Shown in pieces: positions 35,301-47,300 of a stretch of DNA of 49,969 nt. The position numbers were made by a program, and so were the translations under genes. Location: assembly GCF_001949145.1 (NCBI RefSeq), contig NW_019091402.1, positions 2,353,362-2,403,330 on the forward strand, in the 5' to 3' direction. Numbering within the stretch: position 1 is the first letter of the stretch; the number at the start of each line of letters is the position of its first letter. The notes beneath the pieces are model-generated. The model saw only the letters and a program-made list of their open reading frames with translations. It made no database searches and was not told where the DNA came from. The stretch comes from Acanthaster planci. Its lineage: Eukaryota; Echinodermata; Asteroidea; Valvatida; Acanthasteridae.

Positions 35301-38300
35301 AGCAATAAACTGCCACAGAAAATAAAATTTGCCATAGCAGTGGTTAAAAAATCTAGAAATTTTTTGTGCACAAATCAGTTCAACATTGAGATTCAGTGCC
35401 TTGGATGACATCATAGTTTTGCTCATATATATGCAAATATGCATTGGCGTAAAAACCAAAAAAACATCAAAATATGGGTTAAAATTGCAAAACAAAACTT
35501 TACAATCAGGTTACTTGAAACCCAAAGATGCAATTTCAAGGGTTTTTAGTAAAATTTATAAAAATATTTCTATTTCCTTGTTCCTTTAACAATGCAAGAT
35601 ATTCTTCAACTGCAAAATCCATTCAATTAAAGAGGCCTCAAGTTTGTGAGTTCACTTTCTTGTATAATTCTGCGCCTTTCATTTTCTGCTTTGATAGCTT
35701 GAACTCTGTTCTTGGTAGGGCTCTTGGCAAAAGTACAAATGCTTTCATTTATTGACTGACAGACCATCCATTCACCCCATTTCCCAGAATCGTGTGGCTG
35801 ATTGTAACACAGAGTTACAAGGCCAACCTGCATCACTGACAATGCGCATCCACTGCACACACACACATACAGTCATATTAATGGGTTATGCCATCATCAA
35901 CTCCTCTTCTTGCATGAATTAAAACTGTCAGACAAAAACTTGTAAAGTCTTCATTACCATTATGACAAGGAGAGCTGGGGCCACAAAAGCCCAGATGAGA
36001 CCAGACGAAGTGTCAAGCCAACAGCTGGTCAAAAGATGAAAAAAATTGGAAACATTCAATATGTCCAACTGCACTTATGCCGCCGTTTAAAATACGCTAT
36101 TCCTCTTTTGTGTTTACAAAATGAGAATAGGGAGGTTTAGCAGTATGATCTACAAAACCGTCAAGGTGAGCGCAACTGATGCGCAGACAAACGGTTTGCT
36201 TTAAATTTCATGTTTATTCTCCCATAATGAGCTGCTAGATAAACTTTGGTGTTCAAATGAAACCCTGCTGGTAAGACTGTAAACTAGCCTTTTCTGAACA
36301 AACTTAGAACAGATGCAGTGTAAATATCGCGCTTTTACTTTTTTTGCATTTCAAAAAAGTAGGCAGCCATATGTAAGATGTGTGACACGTACTGCTCCCC
36401 ACTAGGGGACCCTCCGCAGCTCAAATAATCAAGGACAAAAAAGTATACCAAGTATCCCATACTAGCACGCTTCTACCATAAATAGTTCATTCGGAAGTTG
36501 GATTCCAAATTTCCACAGTTAGGGTATTTTTCATTGGGGGTTACCCCCCTATCTAGGACACATTTTTCTGTACATCGCTAGGGTGTAAACTGTGAAATGA
36601 CGGTTGGGTTATAAAATTTTAATCACAACAATTTTAATTGTACAACCTTTTCTTCCATTGTGGTATTTTGGAAACATTACTCAATCCTCTAAAACACCCT
36701 AATGCATAGGAAACCAATGGCTCTGTACTTCAGGCTTTAAAGAGAACGCAGCCCCGTTAAAAGTAACAAAGGCTGGGCTTTGATCTGAATCCTGCAAAAA
36801 TCGGTCAAACATCTGGATGGATTTGAAAGTACCTGATGGGGATGGTAAGGGATAATGGACCCTACCTATTCCCCGTGCCATAGCCATCATTGCTGGCACC
36901 AAATGAGATCAAAGTGATGACAAGGGGAATGCCCCAGCCAATGAAGAGGTAGGGGTACATTTTGATGTTCTCGCTGCCGTAGACCTTGACGACCTTCATG
37001 TACAAGTGGACCCCTTCCACCAGCATCCAGGCAAACACCGACAGGTAGCAGAAGTGGAGCAATAGGGCTATGGCTTTGCATATACCCTGCAATTAAGCAA
37101 GCCATCAGATGACAATTCTATCAACTACTGACAAGCAAAAAGGGCTATGGCTTTGCATACACCCTTCAAGCAAGCCTCTAGAGGACTTTTAGTTATCAAC
37201 AGTTATCAAATGTATCAAGAGTTATCAACTGTATCAACAATTATCAACTGCTTCATGGATTTAATTGCAATTAAGAATCAAGCAATTTAAAGTTACTCCA
37301 AACTGTTAACAGTTTTTACAGTATTGTACCTCAACCAGTAAAAGACATAGGCTCTGCGAAACAATACTTGGGAGATTAAAGGAAAATTGCAGAACACAAC
37401 TTGACTTTTATTTGATTGAGATGAGATGAGGCTTGACGTCTTCCCTTTTTAAGAAACACTCAAAAGCTTTTTAATTTGAAACATACAGGTTTCAATAAAA
37501 TTCTTAGAACTGGAAAACTGAACAGAGATCAGATGTACACTGTCAGATGTTTATTCCTGCATTCAAAATATTACACCCTTGCAAAATATATACACTTTTT
37601 ATTGTGTTTCACTTAAATTCGATCGATGGACAATCAGTGAGAATTCTCCAACGTATTCACCCTGTTTTCAGTTCTGTCAATGCCAGCAATGAAGAGGATC
37701 TGAGCTACCAAGATGGCAACAGACAGGTTGGTGTGGATGAAAGACCGGTCAGACCGCAGCATTCTCCTGGAAAAAAAACACAGAATTGGAGACAGACGAC
37801 TGCCTGCTGAGCTCCCGTTCACAAGTGCCCCCGTGCATGGAGGTACATTATACTGCAAAGTCGCAGTGCCTAGTATGATCGTGATTTTTCCCCATGATAT
37901 TCATATCTACACTTTAAACCGGGACAGTAAAAGACGTCTATATCTTGCAACAATTTTGAATTCTCGCAATTACTTTTTGAAAAGAATTCATGCCATGTGA
38001 AGAAGTTTAGGCACAAAAGCGGGCAAATTTGAATATTTGTCAGAGCCAGGTTTTAGTTAAGTTTTTTTTTTTGAGGGGGGGTTGGGTAGGTGTCAAATCG
38101 CCTTGGGTTGGTTCCCCTCAGTTTTACTCAGGTCACGTGGGTCAGATTTAGGGAGCTCAGTTCAGTTTTGACCCAATGCACAACATTACCACAAAGCATC
38201 AGCAACTGGTTTTATGAAAACTTTACAGGGAATAAATATGTATTTGACCAGTCTTAAACGTTCGTTTGAGAATGGATCGGGAGAGTGGTTGCTGATAATG

Positions 38301-41300
38301 CCCAAGCCCAAGGCGAGTGACCTTATCCGCATCCATTCTCCTCAGTCAGTCTTAAACATTGTCTAAGACCAACCACGTACATATTTATTCTGATCCGTAA
38401 GCACTTTTTTCGTCACAAAATTTTAAAAGCAAGTTTTAAAAATTAGAAATTTTCCTTATGATTTTGCTCAATAGTTCAATTTACTTCATTTTTTTAACAC
38501 CTCTCTAGAAATCTTACGGCGCATTCCTCTTGGTAGTCAGAAACAATCTCCTCATATGAATATTGATGCCTGTGAGGCTCGTACTGTGTGAGGTGGCGCA
38601 CAGCCAGCAGGTCCACCCTTATGAAAATGCAGTCACCAGAAATGTTTGTGGCATGCAAGCAGCATGCCAGCAAGAGCATGCAACACGCATTCCGATGCAT
38701 GCAATGAGTGAACTAGGACTGTGTAAAGTGCGTGCAAACATGCAGGTGCGCGCAGATATCGCATGCAAATATTTATCGCAAACACAATATATTTGGAATT
38801 TGTTTGCAGAACGTGAGCATGAGCGTGCAAACGTGCACATGCGTGCTGGTAATGCACACAAGCATTCATTGTGCACAAATTACATGCAATTTGTAAGGAC
38901 CAATACGTGTGCTCGCAACAGTCCCGGTGGAACTTTATCAATTTAAAAGCAGCTACGGGAAAGCCTTTCAACCAACAGGAAAGGCCAATCTTCCTCAGGT
39001 ATTTATAAATTACACTTAAAATCCTAGACCTGGAAAACAGGATCACTGAACCCTGAAGCTCGCCTATAAATTTGACCGGGCTATAGTCTAGTTGCTTGAG
39101 ACAAATCTTATTATCACAGTGTACGCGGCAAGTCTTAGAGGGCTATCCGCTCCAAGCGGGAACAAAGGAGGGTATGTTTGTAAATGAAATTGACAGTCCT
39201 TCGGCACCCACTCACCGCGTAGGCGTGCAAGTTTTGCATGTCTGACGCGGAGCATGCCGAGTACGCGCAACTCTGCAAAGTACCGCAGTACATGTGTGGC
39301 CTGCGCGTGCATGCCAAATGCGAGCAAGAACCTGGTTGGAAAAACTTAGAACCAGCCGGTCTTTCTCCCGCCGGCTAGTGTGCACTTCAGCTTAGGGCAG
39401 ATTGACAGCTTTGAACTGTTCCAACTGACCCGTACAGTTAACTTTTACAAGCTGCCTTCTTTTTGCTTACCCCAAATACAGGAACACTGCTAACATCAGC
39501 ACGAGCATGACCATTGAGGTGCTGCACCCGATGTACGTGATCCAGGTGAGAGCCAGCGAGTCGGCGTGAGAAATCTGTACGATGCAACACAGAAAGAAGC
39601 GTTCTGCTGGGTTGTTTTGTTACAGCACAAACAAATCGTCACATCAGACACTGGGCCAAAATTATAATCGACCTAAACGAGACCTATTCACAGGTATGTA
39701 CATGGGGGTGGTCAGAGGTTCAAACATTCAAACAAACCCCCCTTCCCCCTCGGTGATGAGTCAGTCCACTTGCTTATTTTTACACACACAGAACCTTTGA
39801 GTGGTTTATACGTTTATAGATCAGAAAATAGGTATGAACTACACAAAAGCTTTTTTTCTTCTCAACTAACAGATATCGTTATAGTTAATTATAAGAAGAA
39901 AAATGTTCCAATTATCGCGTTAATTAGTTTGGCACACCAAGTAGAATCTATGGGGCACAAATCTGGACCAATGCCACAATGTGGGGTTTGACAACCCTCA
40001 CAGTTACAGGCCGGGGAAAGTACCTGATTCACTTTGACTTTGCAAGGGTAATTCTTCCTCAATTTGAAACATTAGTATCCACTAACTAACTCTTTGTCTT
40101 TCCACTTGAAACACTTGACAGAATGGGACTTCGACAGAAATTCAGAATCGTTGGGGTTTGGAAAAGCTCGCAAATGGTTTTCCACGGAATATAACAAACT
40201 GTAAAGTAAATCAGCAGATATCAGCCAATCCTCTTTTATAATAAGCGTACATTTATTGAGTACTTAATTTGCTGGCAGGTTTTGGTTCTAGTATTTAGCA
40301 CTTCAAATTGAGGTTTACCTCATAGGACTTGACCTGCATGAGAACAGCAAAGTTTGTAGAATGGTTACAGGAACAATATGTATGTTCGTTGGTTGACCTG
40401 GGCGATACCGCTTTGCAACCGTATGCTGACCATTGCCTGTTGGCATAGACAAATACAGAGAGAATTATCCAGCAATGTCTCCAATTGCTGCAAGTATTGG
40501 TTGACAAACGTTAAGCACCATCTTTTGTGGAGCTAGTTTAAATTTTCAGACTTGTGGCAGTTACATGTAATTGACAACGATATGGTTCCAAATTTATTTC
40601 AACCACAATTTTGAATGATTCTTTATCGCTCCGAAATTTGAAAATTGCTTAACCTGAAATTGAAAGCCATTTATCCTAACTCCAAATATTGAAATTGATG
40701 GGGGGATGCTATATTTGGTTAATCCAGCAACTTGGAGCTGGAAATGTTGACGAAATGTAATGGTAAATGTTTGAGAAACTTAATCAGTTTGGTATTTCAG
40801 CCAAAAACTTGAGGTCCTTCAAGAACAAAGCACAAGAGCTTGAGCATGCTAAGCAAGTGTGCAAAAGTGTGTGGCCAGGCTAAATAGGGCTATTTAGGTT
40901 AAACCTCATCACATGCATAAATCATGGTTTGCACATTAGAGACAGCTTTGATTAAAGACTTTTCAAACTTTCAAGGACTAGAAGTCCCCGTTTCAAGAAC
41001 CAAAATCCAGCCAAAGTTAGGAACACACGGCCTGCGACCGCTGATTGGCACACATAAATGCACAGCTTATCACTGCTGCTTATTGCTGCCACTTCCATTG
41101 CTAGACAGAGATCCACTCGTAGGTGACTTTCTTCCCCGTCCAAGTAACAGGTGAAAGTAACCAATCAATTATCCAGTTGACAGCATATTTTGAAACCCCT
41201 ATCATCACGCTCCTTTGCACAAATTAATACTTTTATCATAAAAATGAATTTTTAAGAACCCTGATAAATTCCAGGACTTTCATAAGGCCTTGAAAAACAG

Positions 41301-44300
41301 ACTTTAAATTTGTAGGACTTTCTGACTATACCAGCCCTGGTGTGATGCCATTCTTGAATGACCTCCAATGTGCTTTGTTTTGGGCATGTGCTGTTGGGAG
41401 ACCTAAATATAGCTCGATCGTGCAGCAACACTGCTATGAATGCCCTCTGCTACACACAGTCTTCCTGCTAATCTGTAGCCCAGAAGAGATGTTTTACGAT
41501 TCCCTTTCAAACATCACGGCGTAAACCAGCTTGTTCTCAAATTATTTGAAGCCACCAAGTGATGATCTAAGGGGCTGCACTCAAATCATGATTATCAGGC
41601 AGAAAAGCTCCCTTTCGTGATCACTGTGAGTAACTGTCAGATTTTGAAGGCTTTTTTTTGCATGCACAGCAAGTTCGTTTGGACTGGTGGGGGCAAGATA
41701 GAGTGCCAAAGGGGGCCCTCAGCACCAGTGCTGGAAGGTAGACGGGGTTTTCTCAACTGGCCATCTACTGAGATCTGTCAAATCAAAGGGGCAGGGGCTC
41801 CTCATCGTCTTTCATGACAGCGCCGTTCAAACAACGGCCGCAAGCACTTCTGAAAAGTGGGGTGGAACGTAGGTAGTACCCAGAGCAAAACTAATGCGAG
41901 CACAAAGCGCAAAGCCCTTAACGGCATGGCACCCAGGCAAAGTGTGCATTCAAGATTCTGTGGTGTAATCTTATGGGGCAATTCCTGACTGCTTTACCCA
42001 ACTTTTGAGCATTTTGCAGTGGATATCCCTCTCAGGTTCCCCACTGATCTGTGCTCCCCGTGAACAAAGAGAACAGCATGAAGTGACGGGCAGTACTCTT
42101 CATGGCTACAAAGTTTCTGATATCTGAGGGACATTATAACGAAGGGCGCTGTGTAAAGAGGCACGTGAAAGAAACAAGGGGCACTCACGTGTATGAGCAA
42201 AAAAAACAAACAAACTCTAGGGGATAAAATTGCCTTTATTTTCGCAACAGATGCTACGTCAACGGGGGTTTACCTAAGATGAACGAAAACACAAACAGAC
42301 TTACACATTTTGATCATCCTTGTCGTCCACAAATGCACAGATGGAGTTTTTGCTGATGTTGACTGTTGCACTCTCGCCTGTCCGAGATTCCCCCTTCAGA
42401 TTCTTCGATAAATTGAAAGAGAACAGCAGCTTTCCCATTTGTGACATTTTGAGAAGTTTGATTCATTGACCGCATGGCTACTGAACCAAGAAGTGTGGAT
42501 CAATGTACGGCACCGTTCATTTTATGAAGGTGTTCTATGTTTGTGAATCTCTCTTGGCCAAGTTTTAAGCAGATACACACACTTCTATGCTGGAGAGTTG
42601 CACTTGGACCAGAAAAGTTGACTCAACATTTTTTTGTTCATGTTTTGGATAACTGAAGTTAGAGTCAACTTTTTGTTCGGGGGGGAGAGTTATTTTTCAC
42701 AAAGATCACACTCCACTTTACATAACTCATGAAAGTTTAATAGAGCTGCAAGGAAAGAGCACAGTGATTAGAATCCCTGCACAACCACCATTTTGGACAC
42801 AGAAACTTCCATGAAAACAAAGAACTTTAAACATTCATTCTTTAATTCGGCAAATAGAAATTACAAGCATCGTTTCATTATTGAGCTCACAATAACAACA
42901 TCTATCTGTGTGTAAAGAAAGACCCTGAGGTAAGTGTCAAGTCAGTTAACAGTAAATTTGATGACAGTATTACGGACGACTGATCGTAAATTCAGGTGAC
43001 GCATGTTTTCTTCAGTGAAAGGTGAACAAATGATCCTTACCTCAAGATGGTATAGGCTGAATGTCACCGGCACTGAGGTACGATTGCCTTGCACAAATAG
43101 AGACAATGTCAGTAGGGCACTGTTGAGCTGTATCCAAGTCTCATTGGGTGCCTGCAGATTGCTGAAAGACCAAAACATTTTACAGATTGAGGACTTATTG
43201 TAATGGGCAATACGGCCGTTTCACAATAGTGCGCCACCAAGAGTTTGCAACGCCTTGGCCAATCACAATACGCCAAATTTGTCGACTCAATGCGCGTCGG
43301 AAAGAGTCGACAAATTTTGCGCGTTGTGATTGGCCAACGCGTCGCAAACTCTTGGTGGCGCACTATTGTGAATCGCCTGTATTAAAGTCCATGTTATTTG
43401 TTTGTGGTGCGTGAGACATCACAACTTCTTCTACACACAAATATAATATTGCCATATACTTCAAACACATTTGGGATCGACAGCAAAAACTCTCAATGTT
43501 CCCTTTAACATCACTTACCAGTTGCCTGATCGTGTGAGTTTTCCCTGAGAGATTCATCTGGGATTTTTACTGCCTGCCACCTCTAATACTTCACACATCT
43601 TCTTTTTCTTCCTTACTGGGACTTATTTCCATCCAGTAATATGAGTTGCTGAGTGACAGCTTACTTTATAAATTTTAAAAAAAAAAACGAGAATGTGTAC
43701 TCACTCGGTTGATTCCCAAAATTTGATCTGGTCGATCATGTAGGAGGGACGCATCTTCCTCAGGATAACCGCACTCACATTCTCTGCAAAAGAATCCAAT
43801 TTACTCCGTTCCAATTAAAGCAGACGTGTGAGAACTGCGTCATATTTACCTACAAATGAGGGGGTGTAATATTTATTGCAGCCAATCTTTCCCTATGCGA
43901 AGCTCATGGTGTGAATGGGAAAGTCTTTCCTTGTTGCGAATCTGAAACTTCAACATGTGTTGAGCAAAACTGCATTTTTGGGGTATAATCTAAAATTTAA
44001 AAAGAAAGTTTACGCAATGGCCTTGAACATCAGGGTCGTGCTTTGGACGGATTTATTGCACCTGGGCACAATTCATCTCAAGTCCTTTCAATTTCAGGGT
44101 GCACAATGACAAAAGGATGCTTTTGTCACAGTTAATTTCAAATGGCTTTAGACTTTGCTCAGGACTAGAGAACTTGTGATGATGGTGCTATGATGAACTT
44201 GCAAGGGCTTGTGAATGGACTTGACTGCTGGATATTGGAACCAGTTATCCATACGCCTATTTCGTTTTGGTGCTCGTCAAAACTAGCCCCAACGCAAACA

Positions 44301-47300
44301 GTGTCAACTATAACACGTTTGTTTCATAAAGTCGTACTTGCATCTAGATCCATCTTTGACAAGTCAAACTCTGCGCTCTCCTCAAAGGTAGTGATGACAT
44401 CACCAGAGTCATCGTAGCTAATTGGCACCTGGTGAGTGAATGTGTACCCGCTCAAGAGACTGAGAGTGGGAGAGTTGCACAGACTGACACCTGGAATGTC
44501 AAGGGGACAGCTTACATGAACAGGATTGGAGGGCATTTGGAATAATTAGTGCAGTAAACTTAAATTAAAATGAACGCGTGATTCTCCTCCCTGTATGTTG
44601 GTGCATCACTAGAATTCAATAGTCAGGTGATGTGGCTGGGAACCAATGGAAAACTTTAATATTGACGATGCATGCATGGGTGCATATAAGGTGTAACACA
44701 GTAAGGCCAGTTTGTGCACATTCTGTTGCAAATTGACTGAGAGCATCCTGTACTTCTGACACCTGTCGGGACAGGCAATGTGACCATGCCAGCTGTTGTA
44801 ATTTCTTGCAAAATGGACCAGCTGGGAGGCTCCAACCCACAAACTTGTTCACCATGCTTGAGCTGATGCTCTGGGCAACAAGTGGGAACTGCCAGCACAA
44901 GGTACCAGACAAGGCAGAGAAAGATGAGCAAAGATGTCACTTGCGATGGAAGCGTGGGGGCCATTTCCCCCGCCCCAATTTTTCGACTTGGGGCCAATGG
45001 CGCCCCCACCCCGTCACTTTTGGCAGGCCTTTAATGGCTGATGCCTGACTGTCTAACAAATAGCCCCCCCCCCTTTGAAAACGGTTCCACCCCCATTGAT
45101 ACATGTTCGCATATTTCTCCAGGTAGCATTGTCATCATAAATGCAAGGTGGTTGATTCACATTTACACGTAGTTGAAGGGAAGAGGGTAGTTATCAACAG
45201 AATAAATGTATCAACAGGAATAGTTCAATAGGCATCTGTAATTATTCCTTTTAGGCTCCGCTTCGTGTTTTGGAAGACCAACAGCCACAAGGTGAGATTA
45301 ACACCCCTCTCCCCCTGCCATTTTGCAATAAGACAAGTTTTGCAATGAGAAGTTTGGCCATCAAAAATACAGTCCCAGCCCCAAACATGTTCTAAAATCA
45401 GACAGAGCTTGGTGACAGATCCATCAAGTATGTCCTTGTATGAACCCTTGACGTGTTTTCTTACGCCGACCTCTCTGTGTTCGGCCAATGTTCGGCATTA
45501 TGGCAACACAACTCAACTTACTGCTGCCATCATATCCAAGAGTTGCACAGGTCTTGGGTAGCAGCGTCCCGGCCAAAACTTTCAAAGCCTCTTCAGTGTC
45601 AGCTACAATCTCGGCTTCTTCTTGGACTGACTGGATTGACACGACAAAAAGCTTATGTACACAGCAAAGAATATTTCACAGCCATCAGTAGTTTTTAGGA
45701 TTTAAATAACAGGCCAAACACTGTACTACGATAACCTGCTTTTTTTTACCCTTCAATATTATGAATTGATCCATTCCATAAAATAAAGCAATGTGAAGTA
45801 ACAGCTTTTTTCTATACTTCTCTACTGTCCTTACAGTACGCAAGAGCAAAGACATTTTCATGAATGGATCAATCATTTACCAGCAAGACCTCAATTTAAA
45901 AAACTACTGATGTTGGTTGGGACAAAAAAACATGAGTTTCACGAAGGGCAAGATATATCAGCAAACGATTGAACGCCAATTGTACGATCTGGATATTTCC
46001 GAGGCATTTATCAAATGCCACAACCACATATGTTGTGACAATCTAAGGCTTTGCCATGGAACAATATTGGCGATGACTCAGGCTCATGTGTACAGAAGCT
46101 CACCACTTCAACGTTGTGTATATACGAAACGAACAGGTGAGGCATACATTCACATGAGCTGTCAGCGGCTGGGGGGACAGTTTGTGTTCATGAATGCTAC
46201 CTGCTTGCAATGTACACAGCCCTCCGTTGCCGACCGGGTCATACTCGAGAAAAATTTGAAATCATTGAGATTACATATGCGCATCACAAAAAAGAATGGA
46301 TCTACTTTTTTGTGGAACCTGGCGTTAAATTCTTAGAATCCAATGGAAAATAAATCAAGTGGGATGCAACCAGCATTTCTTCCAACACAGTTTGACATCT
46401 CATTCGTTGCAGGAGCCGCAATATTGATAAAGCAATGGTCACCTGACTGCACGGAAAAAAATGGAAACTTTCCTCTTGTGATGAAGCTTAACGCATTCAG
46501 GTTAAAACTACTCCCGAACCTCTGATTCATTTTCTTTTCAGCGATAACAACCATTCTCAAAAGAAACTACAGTTTATGATATGTGACTTCCACACTATCA
46601 GAGCGATATTTCAATTATAAAGTGAATCCACAGCTTATGTGCGTATACCTACCAAATTTTGGTCTGCATCTGTCAGTTTTGTAAACACCATCAGCACAGT
46701 CTGAAGATGAAAAACAAGATTGCTTTCACATTAACAGGCACGCTGGCATCGTCGTTGTGAGGACAAGAAACCTGTTTGGACAAATACGTGACGAGGACAA
46801 CCTTTTGTCCCTGTAATGCCATCCAACAAAGAATCTTCACAAAGAAACTGCCTCATCACCTAGGGTCTGGCAGGGTACTTGATCCATGTGTGAAAATTTT
46901 TACAAATTGCTCGGTTTGAATATTTCTTCAGGCAACATGAATGCATATACTGTAAATACAAAGTAAACATGACGGCAGTGATGGAATGACAGGCTGAATC
47001 GGAATATTGTGTCTGGGGCTAGATGTAGGTCTTCGCAGGTTGCTAATAAAATACCAGGTACGTTGATGTACATTGGAACATGCTGACAGCAGAGGTAGCC
47101 ATAACTTGATCTGCCGCAAGTCTGTTTCTGATGACAACATGTACGTATCTTCTACAAATTTTCAAAGATGGCTGCCTAATGTTGTTTACCTTGGTAACCG
47201 CAGCAGTCTCTGAGTAAGTTTTGAGTTCCTGATGAGTGGGTTGTGACACAACAAACTTCAAGAAGTTCACCAGTTCAACTTTCTTGTCATCGGTCAGCTT

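Noticed and set aside
38494-38946. Possible extra GPCR exon between TM1 and TM2
   Set aside because: Exons 12 and 13 join in phase with standard TM1-TM2 spacing; the Cys/His-rich translations come from TGCA-rich DNA.
41041-41164. Possible GPS-like exon ([12 protein letters not shown])
   Set aside because: A stop follows quickly and the true GPS exon pair (42402-42305, 40436-40319) joins in phase without it.
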